Position numbers and translations under genes: made by a program. Below are positions 43,540-51,982 of a stretch of 64,000 nt of DNA, in pieces (within the stretch, counting starts at the first letter, position 1; each line of letters opens with the position of its first letter). The stretch covers positions 57,119,705-57,183,704 of the forward strand of contig NC_073745.1 of NCBI RefSeq assembly GCF_029784135.1, in the 5' to 3' direction. The DNA comes from Toxorhynchites rutilus septentrionalis. Lineage: Eukaryota; Arthropoda; Insecta; Diptera; Culicidae. The notes below the pieces were generated by a model. The model saw nothing but the letters and a program-made list of their open reading frames with translations, was not told the origin of the DNA and ran no database searches.

Positions 43540-43790
43540 ACATTTCATCCTTTGACATGAATTTTGTAGGTATCATAGTTTTTAAGTTATACATTTTTGT
43601 AAAAAATTAAGAAAACAAATTTGGCTTTTTCCAAAAAGTTGTTATTTTTCGAATATTTCAGGTATGCAAAGTTGCTTAAATGAGCCATGTCTTTACACCC
43701 ACAACGTTCCACTGCTATCTGAGATGGTGCTGCCAACGGCCAGTCGAGTTGGCATGAATTTCGTCTGTAGTATTTGTAGTAAATAAATGA
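43540..43790 (+). repeat. Dispersed repeat also present at 51640-51960
   Basis: A diverged same-strand repeat sharing AATTTTGTAG, GTATGCAAAGTTG, TTTACACCCACA and CCAGTCGAGTTG. The second copy is interrupted by a 90-bp MITE. The parent element is unknown. Confidence 0.6.
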
Positions 43791-43813
43791 TTTTTTTAAA
43801 TGCTACTATAATA

Positions 43814-45116
43814 AAGTCTTCTTCATCTAATATTGGAACACAAACAATTGCGTGTAGTTCAGTCATTTATTAACGAATTCATAATTTGTTTTTCATACAA
43901 ATGTAGCATTTTCTTTACTCTTTCATAAAAAAAAATAAAAAAATTATTCATTGCTGTTTCGAAGAAATTCTCGTACTTTTCCCGTAATACGGCACATTAG
44001 GCGGCGCACACCCTTTTCGTCCACCGTTTTGGCGATTTGATTCCACCAGTTCTTCATTTGAGTCATGTTCCTAACAAGTTTTCCCTTTGCCTTAAGCCTC
44101 CGCTTCGTGATTGCCCAGTATTTCTCTATCGGCCGGAACTGGGGGCAGTTTGGGGGGTTGAGGTCCTTCGGTATTACGCTGACCCCGTTCGTTGCGTACC
44201 ATTCCATAACCGTTTTGCTGTAATGGCAGCTTGCGAGGTCCGGCCAAAACATTACTGGACGGTCGTGGGCATGAATAAACGGCAGAATCCGTTTCTGTAG
44301 GCACTCTTTTTTGTAGACTTCTGATGTCATTGTCTTGTCAGTGAGAAAGACTTTGGTTTTCTGTCCACAACTGCATATCCCCTGCCAAATCATGTACTTG
44401 CGGGCGAATTTATCCGCAAACACGAACTTAAATTTTGCAGGTTCATCCCCCCGAGCCGTCGCCAAATAAAATTTTTGACCTGGAATTTGTCCAAAGTCCG
44501 CCTTCACGTAGGTCTCATCGTCCATCAGAATACATCCGTCGAACTTGGTCAGCACTTGGTTGTACAGCTTTCGAGCACGGATTCTGGCCACATTGTTCTG
44601 CTTCAGCATCCGATTTGGCTGTTTGCTGGCTCGGAATGACCTTATTCCTTCCCGGAGACGAATTCGTCGCACCGTACTGTGAGCGGCCTGGAACTTATTG
44701 GCCAAATCGCGGTCTGAAAGATTGGGATTCCTCTTGACGGCCTTGATGACTTTCCCACGCAGTTTCCGGTCGACAGTTCCACTCCGACGCTTCGAATGCG
44801 GCTTCCGAGCCGTCGTCAATGTTTCCTTGTACTGCTTGATAACACGCCATACGGTATTTCTGGGCATTTTAAGCTGTTTAGCTAGCTTAGATGCCGACAA
44901 CAATGGATTTTCAAGAAAACTGTGCACAATTTTATCTCTCCGTTCGGCTTCCATGGCGGTTGTTTACAAAATGCTATCGTTTGGTGTTATGACATAAATA
45001 CATGGTGAAAGGTAATGAATTTCTCGACACGTGGGTGAAAAAAGTTTCCAAATCCGTCCACTAGGAGCGCCACAATGAGCAAAAGAATTTGTTCCAATAT
45101 TAAATGAAGCAGACTT
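43814..45116 (-). mobile_element. DD37E transposon, second family, complete (1303 bp)
   Basis: The inverted termini (AAGTCTTCTTCATCTAATAT and AAGTCTGCTTCATTTAATAT, continuing to TTGGAACA) are flanked by TA at 43812-43813 and 45117-45118. It holds one intact transposase gene. It is nested in the hAT element at 41515-45216. The terminal repeats differ from those of ITmD37E copies A-D. Confidence 0.9.
43944..44954 (-). CDS. DD37E Tc1/mariner transposase, full length
   Basis: A 336-residue open frame starting MEAERRDKIVHSFLEN. Two helix-turn-helix motifs lie in residues 1-110 (LSASKLAKQLKMPRNTVWRV; LSDRDLANKFQAAHSTVRRI), with a basic linker between them. Catalytic Asp1 is in CILMDDETYVKADF, Asp2 in MFWPDLASCHYS, and Glu in FRPIEKYW, 37 residues after Asp2. 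The length is normal for the family and no stop or frameshift is present, so the enzyme may be active: it would cut at TA-flanked ends and reinsert the element. It differs substantially from the copy at 47761-48777, so it is a separate lineage. The ATG at 44954 follows 160 bp of leader inside the terminal repeat. Confidence 0.93.
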   Translation of the reverse strand: MEAERRDKIVHSFLENPLLSASKLAKQLKMPRNTVWRVIKQYKETLTTARKPHSKRRSGTVDRKLRGKVIKAVKRNPNLSDRDLANKFQAAHSTVRRIRLREGIRSFRASKQPNRMLKQNNVARIRARKLYNQVLTKFDGCILMDDETYVKADFGQIPGQKFYLATARGDEPAKFKFVFADKFARKYMIWQGICSCGQKTKVFLTDKTMTSEVYKKECLQKRILPFIHAHDRPVMFWPDLASCHYSKTVMEWYATNGVSVIPKDLNPPNCPQFRPIEKYWAITKRRLKAKGKLVRNMTQMKNWWNQIAKTVDEKGVRRLMCRITGKVREFLRNSNE

Positions 45117-45238
45117 TAGATTTTTATCTAAAACGAATAATCCCGATGGTACAGATTTTTTGGTACTCTGAAAATGTGGCAACACCTGTGGTACAGGTGA
45201 AAATGTGGCAACACTGCTGGATTGTTTCACTATATTTA

Positions 45239-45963
45239 AAGGGGTAGTACATCATGGAAACTTGAAAAAAACTTTAAAAAATATTTCTGTTCTCTGGGAT
45301 GTCTGCTTTACTGTAGTTTTGTGTCCCAGACTTGTCCGATTCTCCGTTCTAAAGTTACAAGCCAATTAGTGGACCCAAGTCGAAAGGAGTGCGGATCCAA
45401 AATTTAAAACGCGTTTTTCTCGAAATTAAGGTTTGCAAACTGGTGGGAGTTCTGCCTCCAGAACGGTCCATCCGATTTTGATAAAATAGGTTTTTCCAGA
45501 TGCTCCACTAAATTTCCTGTCATCATATGTAGGACTTTTTTTTTGATATTTTGAAAAATAAAATTTTGGTGAATGTTTTTGTCTCGATTTTTGAGGCAAA
45601 AACGCATTTTTTTTACAAAAAATGTCGCCATTTCGTCAAAAATCAATATTTCGAAAAAATCCTACGTACGATGACTGGAAATATATTCAAAATTACGGAA
45701 AAAAATTATTGATTGAAATCGGTCTACTAGAAAAACTTGTAGAACTACCCCCAATGTACAAGGTTTTGTCTGCAAGGGTTCGACAAACCGGTTGGTGCTA
45801 TTCTGGGGGCAGTTTAATTGACACCAATTTATTTTTTGTTTGTTAAGTAATATATACCTAATAAAACTGTGATATCAGATTAATGATAGTAATTTATTTT
45901 CTCGTTGAAAAAAATCGCGAAAATCACATACTTTTTATATTGTTCATAGTGTCCTACCCCCTT
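45239..45963. mobile_element. MITE of about 725 bp with AAGGGG(G)TAG ends
   Basis: The left end AAAGGGGTAGTACATCATGG and right end GTCCTACCCCCTT are inverted repeats flanked by TTA/TAA. Its frames (up to 80 codons) lack transposase motifs. It looks like a Tc1/mariner-type MITE. Confidence 0.6.
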
Positions 45964-46260
45964 AAGAAAGGACTTCTTCATGATTTTTTTCAGTTTCGTA
46001 CCGTTGTGCCTTGAGGTCCACTAATTTTGGCACAACTGATGATAAGGAATTTGAGTTGTTGGCTGTGGAGGCTTCCCAACCATTTTCGTACACATGGACA
46101 GTATGGCCCAATACGACACGATTGGTCACGCCTAGTGTACGTTGTGTAATGTGTAATGGGTGGTCAACAATTCCAGAGTGGCCTTTGCGTGATAACACGA
46201 AGCTATAGGTCCGACCAGAATACAATATCATCATCCTTATGATGCTTTCACAAAAGCAGC
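45964..46260 (-). pseudogene. Tc1/mariner (ITm) transposase C-terminal relic
   Basis: In shifting - strand frames one can read DDIVFWSDLYSFVLSRKATL, then THYT and a WAILSMCTK zone, which correspond to the second catalytic block and the conserved ...YWAILK helix after the Glu. The catalytic Asp is retained, but the C.HY residues are lost and two stops lie before WAIL. A + strand 65-codon frame here is its shadow. Confidence 0.5.
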
Positions 46261-46320
46261 CATTTTTGGTCGTTCTTCGTGTAGCCACCTTCGATTTCGG
46301 ATACTGTCCAAGCATCGGAA

Positions 46321-46687
46321 AGACGCGCTCCCGGAGAAAACTCTGTCCACGATGTTCATCGTAAACAAACGGAGATTTTGGGAGAGGTTAGGGGTTAGGA
46401 GGAGTTTTGTATCCAGACAGTTTTTTCCTAATATTTAGCTATTGGGCAAACGAAACAGTGCTTACATGACGGTTGCACTGGACAATTTACATTATATTAT
46501 GAACGTTCTCGACAATCAGGCGGCTAGAGTGTGATGCATCTTTGATATTAAAATTACCGGAACGGAATCAACGATACCAAAATTGATTGATATCAAGGCC
46601 ATAAACTCGATTCACATTTCAATTTCAAAACTGTTTGAAAGCTGTAGCTAGTAGGGTTGCCAAAATTACAGAAAATTATTTATAATA
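46321..46687. other. No gene seen
   Basis: Non-coding. TAGGGTTGCC at about 46652 resembles a hAT terminus without a matching target duplication. Confidence 0.4.
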
Positions 46688-47085
46688 CAGGTCGGACTCG
46701 ATTATCCGGAGTATTGATTTCTTTTTCACTCCGGATAATCGAATCCTCCGGATAATCGAGTCTTAAAAAACCATTTTTTTTGTCGGTAAACGTAATATAA
46801 TTATGATTTGCACTTATTTATTAAACGGTTTTATCTAGGTTGACCCGTTTGTATGTTTGTGACTTTGTAACTTTGTCTGTAGCACTGTACCACATTAATA
46901 GAAATTTAACCCCCTTTCTGTTGACCGATTGATCTGAAATTTGGAAAAATAATATTTGCCTTTATGCCGGTTTGAAATATTACTCGAGAATCAAATAAGA
47001 TCTATGATTTCCGACCTAGGACCTAAGAACTTCAGTTCAAAAAATCGCTGCTCGATTGAAAACGAAACTCAAGATTCAGCTTCAG

Positions 47086-47350
47086 CGATGAAGAACTGAC
47101 AGCGATAAAGAAATTGGTTGATGCCCTCGAACCAGTTCTGTTCGCTGTTGAACTGATATTGCGGAAGAAATGCACCCTGTATGAAGCTGACGTCAGATTG
47201 CAATTTATGCTAGAATAGCTATCGGAGCAACTATAGTAAATTTCGAAGCAGCTGCTCGAATCCCCGATTGGAAGGATTGCAGAAAGACGTTTCGTATATG
47301 CAGATTTGTTCCCGTATATCAGGGATGGCCAAACGGTAGTCAAGGGTCCA
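47086..47350 (+). pseudogene. hAT transposase relic, central part
   Basis: The frame reads DEELTAIKKLVDALEPVLFA, then VELILRKKCTLYEADVRLQF and ends near RIAERRFVYADLFPYI. The AL.P...AVE.L.R...L..AD....F pattern is typical of the region before the hAT dimerisation domain in BED-type hAT transposases. Three in-frame stops break it. Confidence 0.6.
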
Positions 47351-47631
47351 CCGTTCGCCAGCGTAGGTACTCCTAGGCTCCCACCACCTGGTCTAGGATG
47401 GTGACACTATTCAAACGCAATGGATTATGATGTAAAACTTGATATTTCTTCTTCAAAGTTTTCGTTTAAATATTTTTTCTTAAATTGTTAGTTATTAAGG
47501 CATATCATTTGTTAAATGCCCAATTGAAAATTCTAGAAACATCCGGCATAAGGTTTCGACAATCAATAAAAACTAAATTTTTGGAGAAAACTTCGATTTT
47601 GAAGAATGCGAATGTGAGGTTAAATGAAGTA

Positions 47632-48929
47632 AAGGGTGTGTCACATCAAATTGCATCACGGAAAAAACGCTGTAGAAATTCGCCCAGTAGACCGATCCTT
47701 TTGAAAATTTTAGACAGTAAAATAAAAACTATTAAACAACTTTTGGCATTTTCTTTTTATTCATACTTCGAGCCCAAGCCCGTATGCTCGCACCTTCCTC
47801 GTTACCCCGTCCATAAGGTTCTGTACAACGTTAGGTTGTAGTTTTTTTTGAACAGAAATCCATTTTCTCTTGAAGTCCGCCTCCGATTTGACAACTTTTG
47901 GGTTCTTCTGGAGGGCCTGCTTCATAATCGCCCAATATTTCTCTATTGGGCGAAGCTCCGGCGCGTTGGGCGGGTTCATTTCCTTTGGCACGAAGGTGAC
48001 CCCGTTGGCTTCGTACCACTCCAACACGTCCTTTGAATAGTGGCACGAAGCGAGATCCGGCCAGAAGATGGTCGGGCCCTCGTGCTGCTTCAATAGTGGT
48101 AGTAAGCGCTTCGGTAGGCACTCCTTAAGGTAAACCTGCCCGTTTACCGTGCCGGTCATCACGAAGGGGGCGCTCCGCTTTCCGCAAGAGCAGATCGCTT
48201 GCCACACCATGTACTTTTTGGCAAACTTGGATAGTTTCTGCTTGCGAATCTCCTCCGGAACGCTGAATTTGTCCTCTGCGGAGAAGAACAACAGGCCCGG
48301 CAGCTGACGAAAGTCCGCTTTGACGTAGGTTTCGTCGTCCATTACCAGGCAATGCGGCTTCGTCAGCATTTCGGTGTACAGCTTCCGGGCTCGCGTCTTC
48401 CCCACCATGTTTTGCCTTTCGTCGCGGTTAGGAGTCTTCTGAACCTTGTATGTACGCAGGCCCTCCTGCTGCTTGGTCCGCTGGACGAATGAACTTGACA
48501 AATTCAGCTTATTGGCGACATCCCGGACCGAACTTCTCGGATCACGTCTAAACTGCTTAACTACGCGCTTGTGATCTTTTTCACTGACGGAGCATCCATT
48601 TTTGCTGTTCTTCACCTTCCGGTCGATGGTTAGGTTCTCGAAGTATCGTTTTAGTACTCTGCTGACCGTGGATTGGACGATTCCCAGCATCTTACCGATG
48701 TCCCGATGTGACAACTCCGGATTCTCGAAATGAGTGCACAGGATTAATTCACGACGCTCTTTTTCGTTCGATGTCATTTTTCCAAATTTACGAAAAATTG
48801 ACAGTGAAGCATGGCCAACGTGATCTATACACTCTTATCTGATTATAAGCGAAAGCTGAGGATATAATTCCTAAAAATTAAATTTCTACAGCGTTTTTTC
48901 CGTGATGGAATTTGATGTGACACACCCTT
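47632..48929 (-). mobile_element. ITmD37E transposon copy C, complete (1298 bp)
   Basis: The termini AAGGGTGTGTCACATCAAAT and its inverse (one changed base, GATGGAATTTGATG) are flanked by TA at 47630-47631 and 48930-48931. It has the same length as copy B and carries an uninterrupted transposase gene. Confidence 0.95.
47761..48777 (-). CDS. ITmD37E (DD37E) transposase, full length
   Basis: A 338-residue frame from MTSNEKERRELILC. Two helix-turn-helix motifs (LSHRDIGKMLGIVQSTVSRV; VRDVANKLNLSSSFVQRT) precede the catalytic core: Asp1 in CLVMDDETYVKADF, Asp2 in IFWPDLASCHYS, and Glu in LRPIEKYW, 37 residues after Asp2. The DD37E spacing defines the mosquito ITmD37E group. Unlike copies A and B it keeps Trp after PIEKY and Arg before PI. 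No stop or frameshift is visible, so together with intact ends this copy may be an autonomous source. A Lys-rich C-terminus ends GLGLEV at the stop. Confidence 0.95.
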   Translation of the reverse strand: MTSNEKERRELILCTHFENPELSHRDIGKMLGIVQSTVSRVLKRYFENLTIDRKVKNSKNGCSVSEKDHKRVVKQFRRDPRSSVRDVANKLNLSSSFVQRTKQQEGLRTYKVQKTPNRDERQNMVGKTRARKLYTEMLTKPHCLVMDDETYVKADFRQLPGLLFFSAEDKFSVPEEIRKQKLSKFAKKYMVWQAICSCGKRSAPFVMTGTVNGQVYLKECLPKRLLPLLKQHEGPTIFWPDLASCHYSKDVLEWYEANGVTFVPKEMNPPNAPELRPIEKYWAIMKQALQKNPKVVKSEADFKRKWISVQKKLQPNVVQNLMDGVTRKVRAYGLGLEV

Positions 48930-50609
48930 TATTGTTATTTTTTATTTTAAAACTATGTGAAAGTGATTTAATTATGCAGATTTCTTTCATGAAATATAAT
49001 CATGAATAGAACAACATTGATGAACGAGAAATTAGAAATTTCTAAAATTAAATATTGAATTCTGAATAACAGAATTATGCTCTATTTTGTCGGTATAATT
49101 AATCGAGCTTTTTGGTTTACTTGTTGCATTTCTGATATTTTGCTTTGGGAGAAAAATCCCAAATTTCGTTTCAAAATATGCAATTGACCGTTCGATTCAA
49201 TTTACATAATAGGAGCCAATATTTCTGACCGATAGTTCTTATACCTCTAGGTAATTGAGAAATATAATTATCATGTTGGATGTATTTTTAAGGAAAATAA
49301 AAGTTTGAATCATCAGAGAGGCAATTTTCTCAAAAAAATCAACGATATCGATTGATGAGATTTTACACAAAATAAAGTATTATTTATCAATGATTTAGAA
49401 ACCGATAATTATTTTTATTTTATAAAATAATTTGTTATTGAGTTTTTATTAGTATGACCTATTTTTTCCTTTAATTAACCATCCTGTACTCAAGCATACG
49501 ATCTCACAGACCGAGAATAAATAATTCTGTTCTGAAAAGGCTGAATTGAATTACTTTTAGAACTGAATGAAGTTGAAGAAAAAATATTTTCTGGAGTTTG
49601 AAGATTCAATTATATATTTTTTTACTTTAATTAAATACCATCACGCAAAATTACAGTCTGCGACACCGTGCGCGAATATACGAGTTATGATTTTGCGCGC
49701 GAATACAGGAGAGTTAAAACTAGAGTTGAAATGGACATCCGGTAGCTATCCGGTAAATATTTGCTACCCGGCCAGGTACCGCATAGTGACCGGATATTAC
49801 AAATAAGAAATTTATTAACTTTTATCTTAAGACAATAAACAAAAAAAAATCTTTCACAAGTAAATAAGGTGTGATTACTGACATGTCAGAAATGTTATTA
49901 TGTAATTATAATTTTATTATATATTAAATATTAATTATTATCAACTTATAATAGTATTAACTTTATAACAGTACTCAAAATTAACCAGTGGTAAGTTATG
50001 ATGAAATAATGAATTTCCAGCAGAATAGATACTTTTTTGATGCAACAATATGCAAAATTACCTCGAATATATAAAAGCTATAATAAAAATATAAAAGCGA
50101 ACTACCCCAACCGCCGGTCGCCGGTCATAATAATTTAGATTTGTAGTGAAATAAGCGTACCCCCTCTCAGATTACCATCTCTGAAGACAACTCTAAATTT
50201 TTTTCACTGAATAAAAATAATTGATAGCAATAATTATCTTACTTCTTATTCGACCAATATCAGAATTATTTCAATACACATACAATAATCTCAATAGTAT
50301 GATATAAAATCATAATCAGGAAAAAAAAAACCGTTCCAGATTCATTGTACAAAACTTGATACACTATTAAATAGGATATTTATTCTGAACGAAAAATTTA
50401 ATATTCGTTCCAATTCTTATTTAAAACTGTGTTTATTTATTTCTAAAAATTAACGCTTCATTTGCCTCATATTCGCCTGTTCTCTTAATCTTGTATAAGC
50501 TTATAAAGGGCCTAGGCTCGAAGCTGGCCTTATCAGTTATGACTTTGGCGTCTTCTATCAAACGTCACAGACTGCATTGATCAAGCAGGCATTTTAAATT
50601 GTTCCTGTC
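48930..50609. other. No gene seen
   Basis: Very AT-rich DNA between ITmD37E copy C and the hAT relic at 50610. A frame of 79 codons at 49567 has no motif. CCGGTAGCTATCCGGT near 49739 resembles subterminal hAT-like units. Confidence 0.45.
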
Positions 50610-50983
50610 TTGATCAAATTTGACGATGATGATGTTGATTCAGTAGCTGGACAACAGAAGGAAAAAAATCCACTGGACGATGCGAAACCTGCAGTTGAGC
50701 ATCTAGGAAAACTCGAACTACGATTGCAACAATCAAAGGTATCAACGTCCAGCCCAAGCTCAACGTCTGTAGGCGGATTGATGAAAACCCTCGGACAAGA
50801 GCTTTCGTACAGAGGGCATCAAAGGCAAATACATGACAATGATATTAGGTACTCTTCGTACTGTACACCCAACATAATGAGATCCGATCTATATTAGAAG
50901 ACGACAGAATTAACATTCTCTGTGTCCTGAAGCATTACGTCAACCAACAAAAACTTGCAAAATGTTTTTTTTTTGTAAACTAA
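50610..50983 (+). pseudogene. hAT transposase relic, C-terminal part
   Basis: The first frame (50610-50897) reads DDDDVDSVAGQQKEKNPLDD and on to STSVGGLMKTLGQELSYRG. After a frameshift, MILGTLRTVHPT and then LEDDRINILCVLKHYVNQQK follow. The last block resembles the end of the hAT dimerisation domain (a PTS.E segment, then R.....D.L..L...). Stops and shifts break it. It probably belongs with 47086-47350. Confidence 0.5.
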
Positions 50984-51639
50984 TCATTCTAAATAAAAGC
51001 CGTTTCTTCAAGAAAATGGGGTATTTTAAATTATGTATTTTACCGGTGATTTACCGGCTTTACCGGTAATGAAATTTTCGTTACCGAATAACATGTTATT
51101 GAAATTTTGGCACGGTAATGCAATCCCTAATTCAAACATACATACAAACAGGGCAAGCTGAATGGAACCATTTAAAAGTAATTGTTGTAATTGAACTGCG
51201 GTCACCTTGAAATTGGATTTTTCATGATCTACTGTGTTCTACCAGTCAAGCCCTTTCATTTGATACCCATATTTGCTTTTCAATATAAAATTATTATACA
51301 AATTATTCGAAATTTCCGAAAATAAAAAATAAATTACCTCGGATAATCGAGTCTAAAATTCCGGATAACCGAATCCCGGATAATCGAGTCTCCGGATAAT
51401 CGAGTCCGACCTGTATATGAAATCTTTTTGAAATCAAGAACATGTTGTTACTTCATGAGTGCCAAATATTTGTTGTAGCCTCTTTCTTATAAAAAGTGGG
51501 ATGAAAAAATTGTTCAGACGATGAACATTCATTTTTGCAACGCTGGTGCTTAATAATGAGATGATATCTTTCGAACGTTAATATTTCAATATCAGTTAAA
51601 ATCAATGTAATTTTCCTTTACAAAACTTTTGGTATTTTA

Positions 51640-51960
51640 TTATGAAAATTTAAACAATTTTTGAACAAGAATTTTGTAGATACAGTCAACTCTCCCTAAC
51701 TCGATGTTCTGTATCTCGACATGTTCCGTAACTTCATGGTCCCTCGGATATCGAGTTAGGGAGAGTTGACTGTATTATAGTTTTTTAGTTATGAATTTTT
51801 GTAAAAAATAAATTTAAATTAGTCTAATTCTTTTTCGAAGATTCAAGTATGCAAAGTTGTCCAAATGACCAATGCGTTTACACCCACACCGTTTCACTGC
51901 AACCTGAAAGGTTGCTGCCAATGTCCAGTCGAGTTGACATGAAATTCGTCAATAATATTT
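51640..51960 (+). repeat. Second copy of the dispersed repeat, split by a 90-bp MITE
   Basis: It corresponds to 43540-43790 on both sides of the small MITE at 51683-51772, giving an empty-site comparison: GAATTTTGTAG(G)TA at 43560 against the filled site here. Confidence 0.6.
51683..51772. mobile_element. 90-bp pogo/mariner-type MITE
   Basis: Inverted repeats of 23 bp, starting CAGTCAACTCTCCCTAACTC, cover more than half of its length. TA duplications lie at 51681-51682 and 51773-51774. The insertion splits a dispersed repeat whose uninterrupted copy is at 43540-43790. Confidence 0.88.
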
Positions 51961-51982
51961 TGTTTTTTTTTTGCAAATAAAC

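Larger units (their letters stand above)
41515..45216. mobile_element. hAT element (3.7 kb), host to nested insertions
   Basis: The termini CAGTGTTGCCACACTTACAG and, inverted, GTGGCAACACTG are flanked by 8-bp duplications ctggatag (41507-41514) and ctggattg (45217-45224), one mismatch. GTACAGATTT units are repeated near both ends. Only scraps of coding sequence remain near 41700-41930. Inside are an ITmD37E fragment, a 257-bp MITE and a complete DD37E transposon. Confidence 0.8.
46688..51413. mobile_element. Pogo-like element arms enclosing hAT relics and ITmD37E copy C
   Basis: The termini CAGGTCGGACTCGATTATCC and, inverted, GATAATCGAGTCCGACCTG have TA on both sides (46686-46687, 51414-51415), with further ATTATCCGG-type repeats just inside. 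The arms (46688-46960 and 51140-51413) match those of the smaller element at 52850-54815. The central 4 kb is not family sequence: it holds hAT transposase relics and a complete ITmD37E. No pogo transposase remains. Confidence 0.6.

Noticed and set aside
46652..51130. A hAT element with TAGGGTTGCC and GCAATCCCTA ends
   Set aside because: The 8-bp flanks (gtagctag and attcaaac) do not match, and the span overlaps rather than nests with the pogo-like arms.
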